A stretch of DNA of 64,000 nt from CAZVCG01 sp964626265 (GTDB lineage Bacteria; Pseudomonadota; Alphaproteobacteria; UBA9219). The translations under genes were made by a program, and so were the position numbers. The notes under the pieces are model-generated. The model was not told the origin of the DNA. It saw only the letters and a program-made list of their open reading frames with translations, and searched no databases. Position 1 is the stretch's first letter. Each line of letters starts with the position of its first letter. The DNA is taken from NCBI GenBank assembly GCA_964626265.1, contig CAZVCG010000003.1:20024-84023 (forward strand), in the 5' to 3' direction. This document shows positions 17,483 to 26,879 of this stretch, in pieces.

Positions 17483-19902
17483 ATGCGCATAGCGGTCATT
17501 TGTGGCGGGCCATCGGCGGAGCGGGGCATATCCCTGAACTCGGCGCGTTCGGTCATGGATCACCTGTCCCCGCTGGGCTGGGACATCGTCCCCATCTATT
17601 GCGACACACAGAAAAACTTCTACCGCCTCTCGCAAGGCCAGCTTTACTCCAACACGCCGTCCGATTTCGATTTTAAGCTTAAGCACGCCGCGCAGCCGAT
17701 GACACAGGACGAATTCATCGCCGCTTGCCGCGAGGTCGATCTGGTCTTCCCCGCCATCCACGGCGAGTTCGGCGAAGACGGCGATTTGCAAAAACTTTTG
17801 GAAGATAACAAGATTCCGTTCGTCGGCTCGTCCTCGGCGAGTTGCGCGAGCATGTTCGATAAAGCCAAGGCCAACGCGCACTTGGCCGCGCACGGCTTTG
17901 CCATCCTGCCCCACTGCCGTGTCGGCAAAGACGAAACGCCCGACGCGATCAAAACCAAAATCAAAAACTTTTTCGCGGAACACAACCTAACCAAAGCCGT
18001 CGTGAAGCCCACGGCAGGCGGCTCGAGCCTTGGCATCGCCACCGTCACGACGCCTGAAGAAGCCGCCGAAAAAGCGTTGGAACTCTTCGCCTTGGGCCGC
18101 GACAATGCCGCGATGGTTGAACCTTATTGCGAAGGACAGGAATTCACTGTCGTCACGCTTCAAGGACCGGACGGCAAGCCCGTCGCCCTCATCCCGACCG
18201 AGATCGAACTATCCGACGACACGGCCTCCATCTTCAGCTTCCGCCACAAATATCTGCCGACATGCCGCGTGGCCTATCACTGCCCGCCGCGTTTTGCTGA
18301 TCAGGTGATCGCCCGCATCCAGAAAGTCGCTGAAGTTCTGTTCTTCTTCTTCGACATGCGCGATTTCGCGCGTCTCGATGGATGGCTGTTGAAAGATGGC
18401 CGCATAATCTTTTCCGATTTCAACCCGATTTCGGGCATGGAACAGAACAGCTTCCTGTTCTTGCAAGGCTCGCGGCTAGGTCTCAGCCACGGCGACATGC
18501 TGCGTTATGTTGTCGCCAGTGCCGCGCGCCGCCATAACATTCCGCTTAAGGAAAAAACGCTCGCAAAGCATAAGGACGCGCGTAACGTTGCGGTGCTTCT
18601 TGGCGGCACGACGGCGGAACGCCAAGTCTCGCTCATGTCCGGCACAAACGTATGGCTCAAATTGCGTCATTCCCCGGCGCACAAGCCCGAACCCTATCTT
18701 CTCGCTTCGGACAACGAAGTCTGGCGTCTGCCCTACAGTTTTACGCTCAGCCACACGGTCGACGAAATACTCTACCATTGCAGCGAAGCCGATNNNNNNN
18801 NNNNNNNNNNNNNNNNNNNNNNNNNNNNNNNNNNNNNNNNNNNNNNNNNNNNNNNNNNNNNNNNNNNNNNNNNNNNNNNNNNNNNNNNNNNNNNNNNNNN
18901 NNNNNNNNNNNNNNNNNNNNNNNNNNNNNNNNNNNNNNNNNNNNNNNCGGCGGCAACGGCGAAGACGGCACGATCCAGCAAAGGCTTGAACAACATGGCC
19001 TGGCCTACAACGGCTCCGGCCCCAAAGGTTCACGCCTATGCATGGACAAAGACGCAACGGGCAACGTCATCCGCAAGCTGAACGATCCGCTGTTGACGTC
19101 CGCGCCGAAAATCGTGTTGTCGCTGCATGATTACATGGCCTCAAAAACGCCGGACAATTTGTGGGACTATGTATGCGCCCAGCTTAAAACCAAAGACCTC
19201 ATCATCAAGCCGGCCGGCGACGGCTGCTCTGCGGGAGTCGTCCGTCTGCATAACGCTCATGATTTAAACGTTTATCTTCAGGCCTTGGCCAACAAAGATA
19301 TCATGCTTCTCCCCGGTGCGCTGTCTCAGCAGAACGACATCGTCGAACTCCCCGCGCACGTTGATTTGCTTTTGCTGGAACCCTTCATCATCACTGACTC
19401 CATCCTCATCAAGGATCAGGAACTTGTTTACAAGCAAAACACTGGATGGATTGAGCTGACCGTCGGCGTCCTTGAAACGAGCGGCAATTATCACGCGCTG
19501 AATCCTAGCATCACCGTTGCCCAAGGTGATGTGCTTTCGCTCGAAGAAAAATTCCAGGGCGGAACGGGTGTCAACCTGACACCACCGCCTAGCTCGATCA
19601 TCAAACAGGATCAAATCGACCTTATCCGGGGCAAAATAGAACTCGCCGCTCGCGCACTCGGAATCGAAGGCTATGCGCGCCTCGATATATTCTTCAATGT
19701 CCTCACCAACCAAACCATGTTGATAGAGGCTAACTCGTTGCCGGGCCTGACGGCATCGACGGTCATCTTCCATCAGGCGCTTGCCGAAACCCCGCCTCTT
19801 GCGCCCCGCGCGTTTCTCGAAAAACTCATTTCCTACGGACTAGCCCGCCACGATCCCGCCGCCACGACGCCCCACCCCAAACGCCGGAGCGCAGCCACGT
19901 GA
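17483..19902 (+). CDS. ddl: Tandem double-domain D-alanine--D-alanine ligase (interrupted by assembly gap)
   Basis: Two complete Ddl/ATP-grasp modules appear to lie in one gene of about 806 aa; normal Ddl is about 300-370. Module 1 (437 residues precede the gap, shared with the start of module 2) has GGPSAERGISLNSAR, HGEFGEDGDLQ, VVKPTAGGSSLGIA and FSDFNPISGMEQNSF. Module 2 restarts near residue 370 with AVLLGGTTAERQVSLMSG; after the gap come GGNGEDGTIQ, LIIKPAGDGCSAGVV and LIEANSLPGLTASTV. Module 2 keeps the canonical Glu-x-Asn metal ligands; module 1 has Asp-x-Asn. No stop or start site is seen between modules. The frame changes across the 154-N gap, as expected if the gap length is off by one. 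The product is D-Ala-D-Ala for MurF. Confidence 0.85.
18794..18947. other. Assembly gap (154 N)
   Basis: A run of 154 undetermined bases in the second Ddl module. The coding frame upstream ends exactly at the gap; downstream it needs a gap length of 2 modulo 3, whereas 154 is 1 modulo 3. The size is therefore probably an estimate. Confidence 0.99.
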
Positions 19903-19939
19903 TCGTTTATTTACAAGCTAATCGACATACACGGACTGT

Positions 19940-19973
19940 CCCTCTCCCCTTGAGAGAGAGGTTAGGTGAGGGG
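19940..19973. repeat. Short intergenic palindromic repeat between ddl and ftsQ
   Basis: CCTCTC (19941-19946) pairs with GAGAGG (19956-19961), and the outer CCCTC pairs with GAGGG near 19972. The pattern of CCCTCTCCCC then GTGAGGGG resembles short REP-like repeats seen between genes in many proteobacteria. There is no T-run, so read-through into ftsQ is likely. Confidence 0.5.
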
Positions 19974-20029
19974 TATATAAAGGTGCGAGCGAAGCGAGCT
20001 CCTCTCTTTTCAATGCCGGAACATTTCCC

Positions 20030-20881
20030 ATGCCCCGCCTGAAAACCCGCTATCGCGGCAGCGTCATGCAAAACAATCCGTCGCGGCGCGATAAGCCGCA
20101 TGGTTTGCTTTGGAAAATCCGCGTCTGGTTTGTCACGGCGACGATAGGCGTAACAGTTGTCGTTCTCCTCATCCTCTGGTTCAGTGACTGGCCGTCGCGC
20201 CAACTCAAGCGCCTTGAGAACTACGGCATTTCGCTCACCCAGCGCGCGCATTTCGCCGTCAAGTCCATCAATGTTGAAGGACGGCAATACACCGATAAGG
20301 ACGATATTTTCAAAGCCCTCGACACGGTTGCAGGCGCGCCGATCTTGACGTTCGACCCCAAGGAAGCCCACGAACGCCTGTCGAAACTGCCTTGGGTCGC
20401 CGGCGTTACGATCGAACGCCGCTTGCCCGATACCCTTTACATAAGGCTGACCGAACGCCAGCCCATGGCGCGTTGGCAGCATGATAATGTGACGGAAGTC
20501 ATTGACCGCGAGGGTAAAGTGCTGACTGCGGCCAGCGCCGATAAGTTCCCCGATCTGTTGCTCGTGGCCGGGGACAGCGCTCCGGCGCAAACCGCCAATC
20601 TATTAACAACTCTTAAGGAATTCCCGAATATATTCGCGCGCGTGAAGGGCGCCGTCCGCGTGGGCGAGCGGCGTTGGAATTTGCATTTACAAACAGGCCA
20701 GCTGGTTCGCTTGCCTGAACACAATATGGCGGAGGCGCTGAATAAGCTGGACGGCATGATCAAGGAAAAAAACATTCTTGATCGCGCCGTGACAGGCATT
20801 GATTTGCGCCTGCAAGACAAAGTCATCCTTGAGCCGGGCGCGGAGTCCGCGCCGGGATCAACGGAAGGGACCAAGCCGTGA
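20030..20881 (+). CDS. ftsQ: Cell division protein FtsQ
   Basis: Bitopic inner-membrane divisome protein of 283 aa. A basic cytoplasmic tail is followed by one membrane helix (about residues 33-51). The POTRA domain (FAVKSINVEGRQYTDKDDIF, about 75-145) is followed by the FtsQ domain with LPWVAGVTIERRLPDTLYI and TERQPMARW. It recruits FtsL/FtsB. The ddl-ftsQ-ftsA order is standard. The stop overlaps the GTG start of ftsA. The C-terminal tail is Pro/Gly-rich and likely disordered. Confidence 0.93.
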   Translation: MPRLKTRYRGSVMQNNPSRRDKPHGLLWKIRVWFVTATIGVTVVVLLILWFSDWPSRQLKRLENYGISLTQRAHFAVKSINVEGRQYTDKDDIFKALDTVAGAPILTFDPKEAHERLSKLPWVAGVTIERRLPDTLYIRLTERQPMARWQHDNVTEVIDREGKVLTAASADKFPDLLLVAGDSAPAQTANLLTTLKEFPNIFARVKGAVRVGERRWNLHLQTGQLVRLPEHNMAEALNKLDGMIKEKNILDRAVTGIDLRLQDKVILEPGAESAPGSTEGTKP

Positions 20882-22326
20882 AGCGTTTGACGCAATGGCT
20901 TTTTGACAAACCAAGGGTAGCGCAGGGCGACACCATTGCCGTGCTGGACATCGGCTCCAGCAAAATCGCCTGCTTCATCGTCCGCCCCGACGAACACGGC
21001 ATGCCGCATGTCGTCGGGATCGGCCATCAGCTTTCCGAAGGCGTACGCGGCGGCATCGTGGCCGACATGGAAGCCGTTCGCCGCGCCGTTTCCGCAGCCG
21101 TCGCCACCGCCGAGCAAATGGCGGGCGAAACGATCGAGCGCGTGATTGTCAACGTCCCCTCCCCCCTCCTGATGTCGCGCACCGTCGGCATCGAATTGCC
21201 CGTGCACGGGCGCGAAATCACGGCGAACGACCTCGACCGCCTGATCGCGCAAGGCCAGACGATGGCTCCAGCCGACGCGCAAGGCAACATCCAGGAACTC
21301 ATCCACACCATTCCGGTCAGCCACATCCTCGATGGGCAAAAAGGCATCCGCGATCCGCTCGGCATGACGGGCGTTTCGTTGCAAACCCAATTGCACCTCA
21401 TCGCGGCGGCCTACGGCCCCATCCGCACGCTCGTCACGACGGTGGCGCGCTGTCATCTCGAAGTCGAACGCCTCGTCGCAGCGCCCTATGCCAGCGGCCT
21501 CGCCTGTCTGGTGGAAGACGAAATCGACCTCGGCTGCACGGTGTTGGACATCGGCGCGGGCACGACCTCCATCGGCATCTTCGCCGACGGGCAAATGCTC
21601 TACGCCGACGGCCTGCCGATTGGCGGCGCGCACATCACGAACGACATCGCGCGATGCCTCACCACGTCGATCAACCATGCCGAGCGGCTGAAAACGCTTT
21701 ACGGCAACGCGATCGTCGTGCCGATGGACGACCGCGAAACGGTGGAAGTCCCGCAGGTCGGCGAAGAAACGCCCGAAAACACCAATCAGGTGCGCAAGTC
21801 GCAGCTCATCCGCATTATCCAGCCGCGCCTTGAAGAGATTTTCGAACTGGTGAAATCCCGCCTGGAAAACAGCGGTTTCAATGAAATCGCCGGACGGCGT
21901 TGCGTGCTCACGGGCGGAACGAGCCAGCTTCCCGGCATCCGCGACATCGCTCAACGCATCCTCGACAAACAAGTGCGCCTGGGCCGCCCGCTGCGCATCA
22001 CGCGCCCCTCGCGCGACATTTATGTCGTCGCCCAGCGCCGCAAAGGCGACTTGCTGGGCAAGCGCGCTTCCGACATGTCCCCCGAAGACTTGTCCGGCGA
22101 AGCTCAAAAGGCAAAGACGGGTTCACGCCACTCAAAACCGGATACGGAAAACATAACGGCCTCGGGTCTCGCTGAAGCCACGTCTGGCCCCGCTTTCTCA
22201 ACAACGGCAGGCCTCCTGGCCATCGCGTTGCAACCCGACCTCGCCGCCGCACCGAGTTACGCCGAATTCTCCTCAGGCAGCGGCATGATGTCGCGCCTCG
22301 GCCAATGGGTTAAGCAGAATTTGTGA
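20878..22326 (+). CDS. ftsA: Cell division protein FtsA
   Basis: Actin-like membrane tether for FtsZ. GTG start at 20878 overlapping the ftsQ stop (GTGA). Actin-fold nucleotide motifs are visible: AVLDIGSSKIACF near residues 21-33, TVLDIGAGTTSIGIF and CVLTGGTSQLPGI. At 482 aa it has a variable linker after residue 400 and ends with an amphipathic helix (MMSRLGQWVKQNL) that binds the membrane. It is the last gene of the dcw block here; ftsZ, which normally follows, is absent and the next gene is convergent. Confidence 0.95.
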   Translation: MKRLTQWLFDKPRVAQGDTIAVLDIGSSKIACFIVRPDEHGMPHVVGIGHQLSEGVRGGIVADMEAVRRAVSAAVATAEQMAGETIERVIVNVPSPLLMSRTVGIELPVHGREITANDLDRLIAQGQTMAPADAQGNIQELIHTIPVSHILDGQKGIRDPLGMTGVSLQTQLHLIAAAYGPIRTLVTTVARCHLEVERLVAAPYASGLACLVEDEIDLGCTVLDIGAGTTSIGIFADGQMLYADGLPIGGAHITNDIARCLTTSINHAERLKTLYGNAIVVPMDDRETVEVPQVGEETPENTNQVRKSQLIRIIQPRLEEIFELVKSRLENSGFNEIAGRRCVLTGGTSQLPGIRDIAQRILDKQVRLGRPLRITRPSRDIYVVAQRRKGDLLGKRASDMSPEDLSGEAQKAKTGSRHSKPDTENITASGLAEATSGPAFSTTAGLLAIALQPDLAAAPSYAEFSSGSGMMSRLGQWVKQNL

Positions 22327-22340
22327 CGGCGATATTCTTA

Positions 22341-23507
22341 TTAAAGCTTAAGCTTTTTAATCCTCTCCACCGCCTCGGCGATGCGCTCTTTGGATACCGT
22401 CAGCGCAAAACGCACATAGCCCTCGCCCGGGTCGCCGAAACCGCTGCCCGGCGTCGTGACGATGCCCGCCTCGCCCAGCAACTTCGCCGTGAACTCTTTC
22501 GACGTCATGCCTTTCGGCGTCGGACACCAGACATAGAAAGAAGCCTTCGGCGGTTCGGGATTGAGCCCGGCCTCTTTCAAGCCGTCGCAAAGAACTTTCG
22601 CGCGTTCGGCATAGATTTTCTGCATCTCGACCACGCAGGCTTGATCGCCTTCGATGGCGGTGATGCCCGCTTCCTGCACGGCGTTGAACGCGCCGCTATC
22701 GACGTTGCTCTTGATCTGGCCAAGCCCGCCGACGATCTCGGCATTGCCCACGGCAAAGCCGATGCGCCAGCCGGTCATGTTGTACGTTTTCGAAAGCGAG
22801 TGAAACTCGATGCCCACGTCTTTCGCGCCCGGAATTTCGAGGAAACTCATGGGAACGAAACCGTTCATGCCCATTTCGCTATAGGCGGCGTCATGCGCGA
22901 CGATGATGTTGAACTTCTTCGCGAACGCCACGACTTTCTCGTAAAACGCGCGATCCGCGACCGCGCCCGTCGGGTTGTTCGGGTAATTGATGAACATCAC
23001 CTTGGCCTGATGCGCGATGTGCGGCGGAATGGCGTCGAGATCGGGCAGAAAGTTATTCTCTTTCACAAGCGGCATGAAATGCGACTTGCCGCCCGCGAAC
23101 ATCGTGGCGACGCTGTAAACGGGATAGGCTGGCGTCGGCACCAGCGCGATATCGCCCGGATTGATGAAGGCGAGAGGAAAGTGCGCGATGCCCTCTTTCG
23201 ACCCGATCAATGTCACAACCTCTTTTTGCGGATCGAGATCGACGTTGAAACGCTTCTTATACCAATTCGCCACGCTCGTGCGGAACTCGCCCGTGCCGGA
23301 ATACGACGGGTACTGATGGTTAGCCGGGTCTCCCGCCGCCTTTTTCAAACGCTCGATAATGTGTTTCGGCGTCGGTAAATCCGGATCGCCGACGCCCAGG
23401 CTAATAACGTCCACGCCCTTGGCCACCACTTCAGCCTTAAGTCGGTCGATTTCGGCGAACAAATACGGAGGGAGAGCTTTCAGGCGGTCGGCTTTCTCGA
23501 TAACCAT
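22341..23507 (-). CDS. dapL: LL-diaminopimelate aminotransferase
   Basis: PLP-dependent class I/II aminotransferase, 388 aa, most like LL-DAP aminotransferase, which converts tetrahydrodipicolinate to LL-DAP in one step. The opening EKADRLKALPPYLFAEIDRL, then ISLGVGDPDLPTP, NYPNNPTGAV, and SLSKTYNMTGWR with the PLP lysine support the family. The start at 23507 is chosen for GAGG five bases upstream; a longer frame to 23555 is less likely. It converges with ftsA with 14 bp between. An AAAGCTTAAGCTTT palindrome overlaps its stop and may end both transcripts. The exact substrate is inferred; other aspartate-type aminotransferases are possible. Confidence 0.8.
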   Translation of the reverse strand: MVIEKADRLKALPPYLFAEIDRLKAEVVAKGVDVISLGVGDPDLPTPKHIIERLKKAAGDPANHQYPSYSGTGEFRTSVANWYKKRFNVDLDPQKEVVTLIGSKEGIAHFPLAFINPGDIALVPTPAYPVYSVATMFAGGKSHFMPLVKENNFLPDLDAIPPHIAHQAKVMFINYPNNPTGAVADRAFYEKVVAFAKKFNIIVAHDAAYSEMGMNGFVPMSFLEIPGAKDVGIEFHSLSKTYNMTGWRIGFAVGNAEIVGGLGQIKSNVDSGAFNAVQEAGITAIEGDQACVVEMQKIYAERAKVLCDGLKEAGLNPEPPKASFYVWCPTPKGMTSKEFTAKLLGEAGIVTTPGSGFGDPGEGYVRFALTVSKERIAEAVERIKKLKL

Positions 23508-23743
23508 GGAATCCTCATTAAATGGGGAAAAACGAAGCCCAAAGACTTCCACCAAACCGGATAAAAATCAATCGGTTGGATCGTCAAGGTTAACGCGATG
23601 GCGCAAATGCGGGCGTTTTAATCAGCAAATTCATCTAAATAGGCCTTTTTCCCTAGACAATTTCTTACAAAAAACGCATGTGTAGTCAGGCTTTGCCCTG
23701 CCTATTTCCGGCACAGCAACGATTTTGGATATTGAGGAATTTC

Positions 23744-26014
23744 ATGTCACTGCACCGTATTTTAGCGCATTCTTTCATCATGGCTCTTTTGATGGTTTTG
23801 CTTCCGGGTAATTCTCTGGCGGCATCGAACGAGCCGATCAACGCGCTCGAAATGACCGAAGCCGGTCGCAAGGCGGCCACGATGGGCGAGCGCACGCTCA
23901 TGCCGCGCTTGCGCGCTCTGCGTTCCTATCGTCTGAGCGGCGTCGCCGAGGCCCGCGTTCCTCAACCGTTGGAACAAGCGATGGCTATTGGTGAACCGGA
24001 ACCTGAAGAAAAGAAAATCGCGCCGATACCTTTGGCCGAACGCAACGCCGGAAAAATGTATAGCCCGTCTCTGTATGAATCAAAACCTCCCGTCGTCGCG
24101 ACGCCCGCTCCGTCTACCGAAGCTCCGTATGTTTATGACGCGACAAAAGAACCTCCGCCTGCCAATATCGCCGACTATCAGGCTCCGGTCATCGTCCCCG
24201 CGCCAAAGGAAAGCGTGACGGTTTTCAACGGCCAAGCCACGCCTGCGCACGCTCCCGCGCCGAAGGAAATGGGCATCTATCTCGACGGCAACATGCCGCC
24301 TTTAACACAGCCGCTTTCCGAACCCATGGGCCAACCCCCCTTGTCCACGGCGGCTGCGCCTTTGCCTATGCCAAAAGCAGAAACGCCCCAACCGAAACCT
24401 GCCCCGATCCAAATCGCCGAACGCGAGGAAGGCGGATTTTTCAGTTGGCTCTTTGGCTTGTTCAGCGAACCTAATCTAGAAAATCATGCCCGGCCTCACC
24501 TGCCCCGCACGGCTACGATCACGAACCGCGACGAGTTTTACATCCGCGCCATGCGCAACTATCCTGGACAGCCTTTCGCCAAATACGCTCGGCACGTTCT
24601 GGACACAGGCGTCTCCGCTACGTCGGATCCCTCGCTTTTCAGACCTTCCACCAGCGTGACGATTCCCGTGAACAACGCATACGCCTTCGCCTATCGCGTG
24701 CGCACGCCGCGTAGGCCAATGTTCTATGACGATACGAACGAACCGTTCGACGACTCCCAACCCATAGTCGCGCCTGAAGCCGCGCTGACGCTCACGTCAA
24801 CAGCGACGGGCGCAACGTCACCCGAAATGGCTCAACCCGCAATCCAATTCACGCCGCAAACGGAACCGGCCAAACCCGTCATTTCATCCGAAACCGTCGT
24901 CCTGACCGAAGTGCCGAAAGACCTTGGTACGACAGCGATACCATTCAGCGCCGCAGGCGCGCCGAAACCCGTCACAACCGTCACCGTGCCTGAAAAACCG
25001 GCAACGCCGCCCTCGCTGTCCGCGCTTACCGAAATGAAGTCTGCGACTGCGGACGAAGTTCCGCCACGCCTCGGCACAACAGCCATTCCCTTCAAACGTC
25101 CTGCGCCTAAACAGGAAGAAATCGCGCGTCCGATGCCGGTTCCCTCGACGACAGCAACCATCAGCGCTGACCGCCGCTGGGGCATATTCGCTTCGACCGA
25201 TATGCGCTTCGGCGAAGAAGAACTTGTGCGCGACGCGCCATCGACTGACACAGACGGCAACGGCGTTACGGTCGGCCTCGATTACCGCGTGAAAGACGGA
25301 ACCTATGCCGGCCTCGCGCTCAGCTACGCTCGCTCCAGCTTTTCTACCGGCGAAACCAGCGACACGACGGCCAACAGCTACAGCATGTCGCTCTACGGCA
25401 CGACCAATTACCTCAAAAGCGGCTACGTCGATGGCTTTATCTCCGTCGGCTTTTCATCCTTCGACAGCGACCGCACGTTTACGGCGGGCGTAAACGACGT
25501 TCGCACGGCTTCGGGCGATCCTTCCGCCTTTTTCCTGAGCGGCGACGTGGAAACGGGCTATGACTTGCGCGAAGGGCCGTGGAAATTCGGGCCTTATGCG
25601 AGCATGAAATTCGCCTACGTCGATATCGGTTCGTTCGATGAGGAAGGCGCGGGCGACCGCAACCTTAAAGTCACGCCGTCCAGCGACGTTTCCGTCATCG
25701 GCAGCGTCGGCATCGGCGGTTCGCATCGCGCGGCCATCGGTAACAGCGGGGCCATCATTCCCGCCTTCCGCATTGCGCTGAACCACGAGTTCGGCGACGC
25801 GCAAGCCCGCGCGAAGTCACAGCTTTTGACCGTATCGAGCGCTCAAGTCACAACCGAAGGCGTCAAGCGTTCGCGCACGTGGCTCAGCCTGAACCCGTCC
25901 GTGACGGCTGAATTGTCAAGCCGCTGGGCGTTACACGCCCAATACGTGCGCGACGTGTTCCGCGACGGCGACAACGAAAACACTGTCAACTTCGGCGCCA
26001 GCTATAAGTGGTAA
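23744..26014 (+). CDS. Autotransporter-type outer membrane protein with Pro-rich passenger
   Basis: A signal peptide (residues 1-27, ending SLAAS) precedes a 440-residue passenger that is low-complexity and rich in Pro, Ala, Glu and Thr, without beta-helix repeats. The segment LGTTAIPF occurs twice in the passenger. From about residue 470 a 280-residue beta-barrel follows with alternating strands and the terminal aromatic sequence NFGASYKW, typical of autotransporter or OMP barrels inserted by BamA. The start at 23744 has GAGG six bases upstream. Divergent from dapL with a 236-bp shared upstream region. Function of the passenger is unknown. Confidence 0.75.
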   Translation: MSLHRILAHSFIMALLMVLLPGNSLAASNEPINALEMTEAGRKAATMGERTLMPRLRALRSYRLSGVAEARVPQPLEQAMAIGEPEPEEKKIAPIPLAERNAGKMYSPSLYESKPPVVATPAPSTEAPYVYDATKEPPPANIADYQAPVIVPAPKESVTVFNGQATPAHAPAPKEMGIYLDGNMPPLTQPLSEPMGQPPLSTAAAPLPMPKAETPQPKPAPIQIAEREEGGFFSWLFGLFSEPNLENHARPHLPRTATITNRDEFYIRAMRNYPGQPFAKYARHVLDTGVSATSDPSLFRPSTSVTIPVNNAYAFAYRVRTPRRPMFYDDTNEPFDDSQPIVAPEAALTLTSTATGATSPEMAQPAIQFTPQTEPAKPVISSETVVLTEVPKDLGTTAIPFSAAGAPKPVTTVTVPEKPATPPSLSALTEMKSATADEVPPRLGTTAIPFKRPAPKQEEIARPMPVPSTTATISADRRWGIFASTDMRFGEEELVRDAPSTDTDGNGVTVGLDYRVKDGTYAGLALSYARSSFSTGETSDTTANSYSMSLYGTTNYLKSGYVDGFISVGFSSFDSDRTFTAGVNDVRTASGDPSAFFLSGDVETGYDLREGPWKFGPYASMKFAYVDIGSFDEEGAGDRNLKVTPSSDVSVIGSVGIGGSHRAAIGNSGAIIPAFRIALNHEFGDAQARAKSQLLTVSSAQVTTEGVKRSRTWLSLNPSVTAELSSRWALHAQYVRDVFRDGDNENTVNFGASYKW

Positions 26015-26111
26015 CGCGACCCTCAAAAAGAGCATAGAAGCGAATAGCTGCAAAGACCCTGCTTTTTTGGTACAATAGCGCACCCCAACCTTTCGATCAG
26101 GGAGGTTCGTT

Positions 26112-26720
26112 ATGCGCATTACCCAAAGTCTCCTCGCCGTAACGCTGTGCGTTCTTGCCACTGGCCCTGCCCTTGCCCTCAACACCGACCCCAAAGACGT
26201 GCCGAGCGGCGTTTATGAACTCGACCCCGATCATGCGAGCCTTGTCTTCCGCGTGTCGCACTTCGGCTATTCCTATTACACGGGCCGCTTCAATACATTT
26301 AGCGCCAAGCTGACTGTGGACAACAAAAACCCGGAAAACAGCAAGCTGGAGGTCACCGTCGATCCGGCCAGCATCGACACGAACCACGCCAAGCTTGAAG
26401 GCGAACTAAAGGGCGAAAACAACCTCAATGTCGGCAAGTTTCCCAAGATAACGTTCGTCGCCACAAAAATCACGCGCACAGGGCAGACGACCGGCACGGT
26501 CGAAGGCGATTTGACGATGCTCGGGATAACGAAACCCGTCGTCATGGACGTGACGTTCAACGGCTGGGGCGAGCATTTCATGAAAAAAACGCCCGTGCTC
26601 GGCTTCGGCGCCAAGGGTTCGCTCAAACGCTCGTTATTCGGCTATACGAACTACATGCCCATGGTCGGCGACGACGTGACGTTTGAAATTCAAGCAGAGT
26701 TCGATAAATCGGGCGTTTAA
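26112..26720 (+). CDS. YceI-family periplasmic protein
   Basis: A 202-aa secreted protein: signal peptide of about 22 residues (ending GPALA), then a lipocalin-like YceI beta-barrel. Family marks are YELDPDHASLVFRVSHFGYS near the start, the VDPASIDTN block, GDLTMLGITKPVVMDVTFNG and a late LKRSLFGY segment. Members bind long polyisoprenoid or amphipathic ligands; the ligand here is not known. GGGAGG (26100-26105) precedes the start. A weak promoter (TACAAT at 26071-26076) lies in the gap after the autotransporter. Confidence 0.9.
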   Translation: MRITQSLLAVTLCVLATGPALALNTDPKDVPSGVYELDPDHASLVFRVSHFGYSYYTGRFNTFSAKLTVDNKNPENSKLEVTVDPASIDTNHAKLEGELKGENNLNVGKFPKITFVATKITRTGQTTGTVEGDLTMLGITKPVVMDVTFNGWGEHFMKKTPVLGFGAKGSLKRSLFGYTNYMPMVGDDVTFEIQAEFDKSGV

Positions 26721-26879
26721 CGCCGTGTTCTGATTTCAACGCGTAATAAAATTCGATCTACCTGGCCGTCTTTCCCATGCCCGCGAATCTCTTTTCGCTG
26801 GACAAACACCATCCATACCCTACTCTGTGCCGGTCTTTCTTCCTTGATTCGGAAGCAAAATCCTGCCGAGAGGTCGCCT

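Noticed and set aside
20437..22107. Long open frame (556 codons) on the - strand
   Set aside because: It lies opposite ftsQ/ftsA, is rich in Arg, His, Asp and Val as expected from the reverse of GC-rich genes, and shows no domain.
22323..23378. Open frame of 351 codons on the + strand
   Set aside because: Antisense to dapL, with Arg/His/Asp-rich sequence and no domain.
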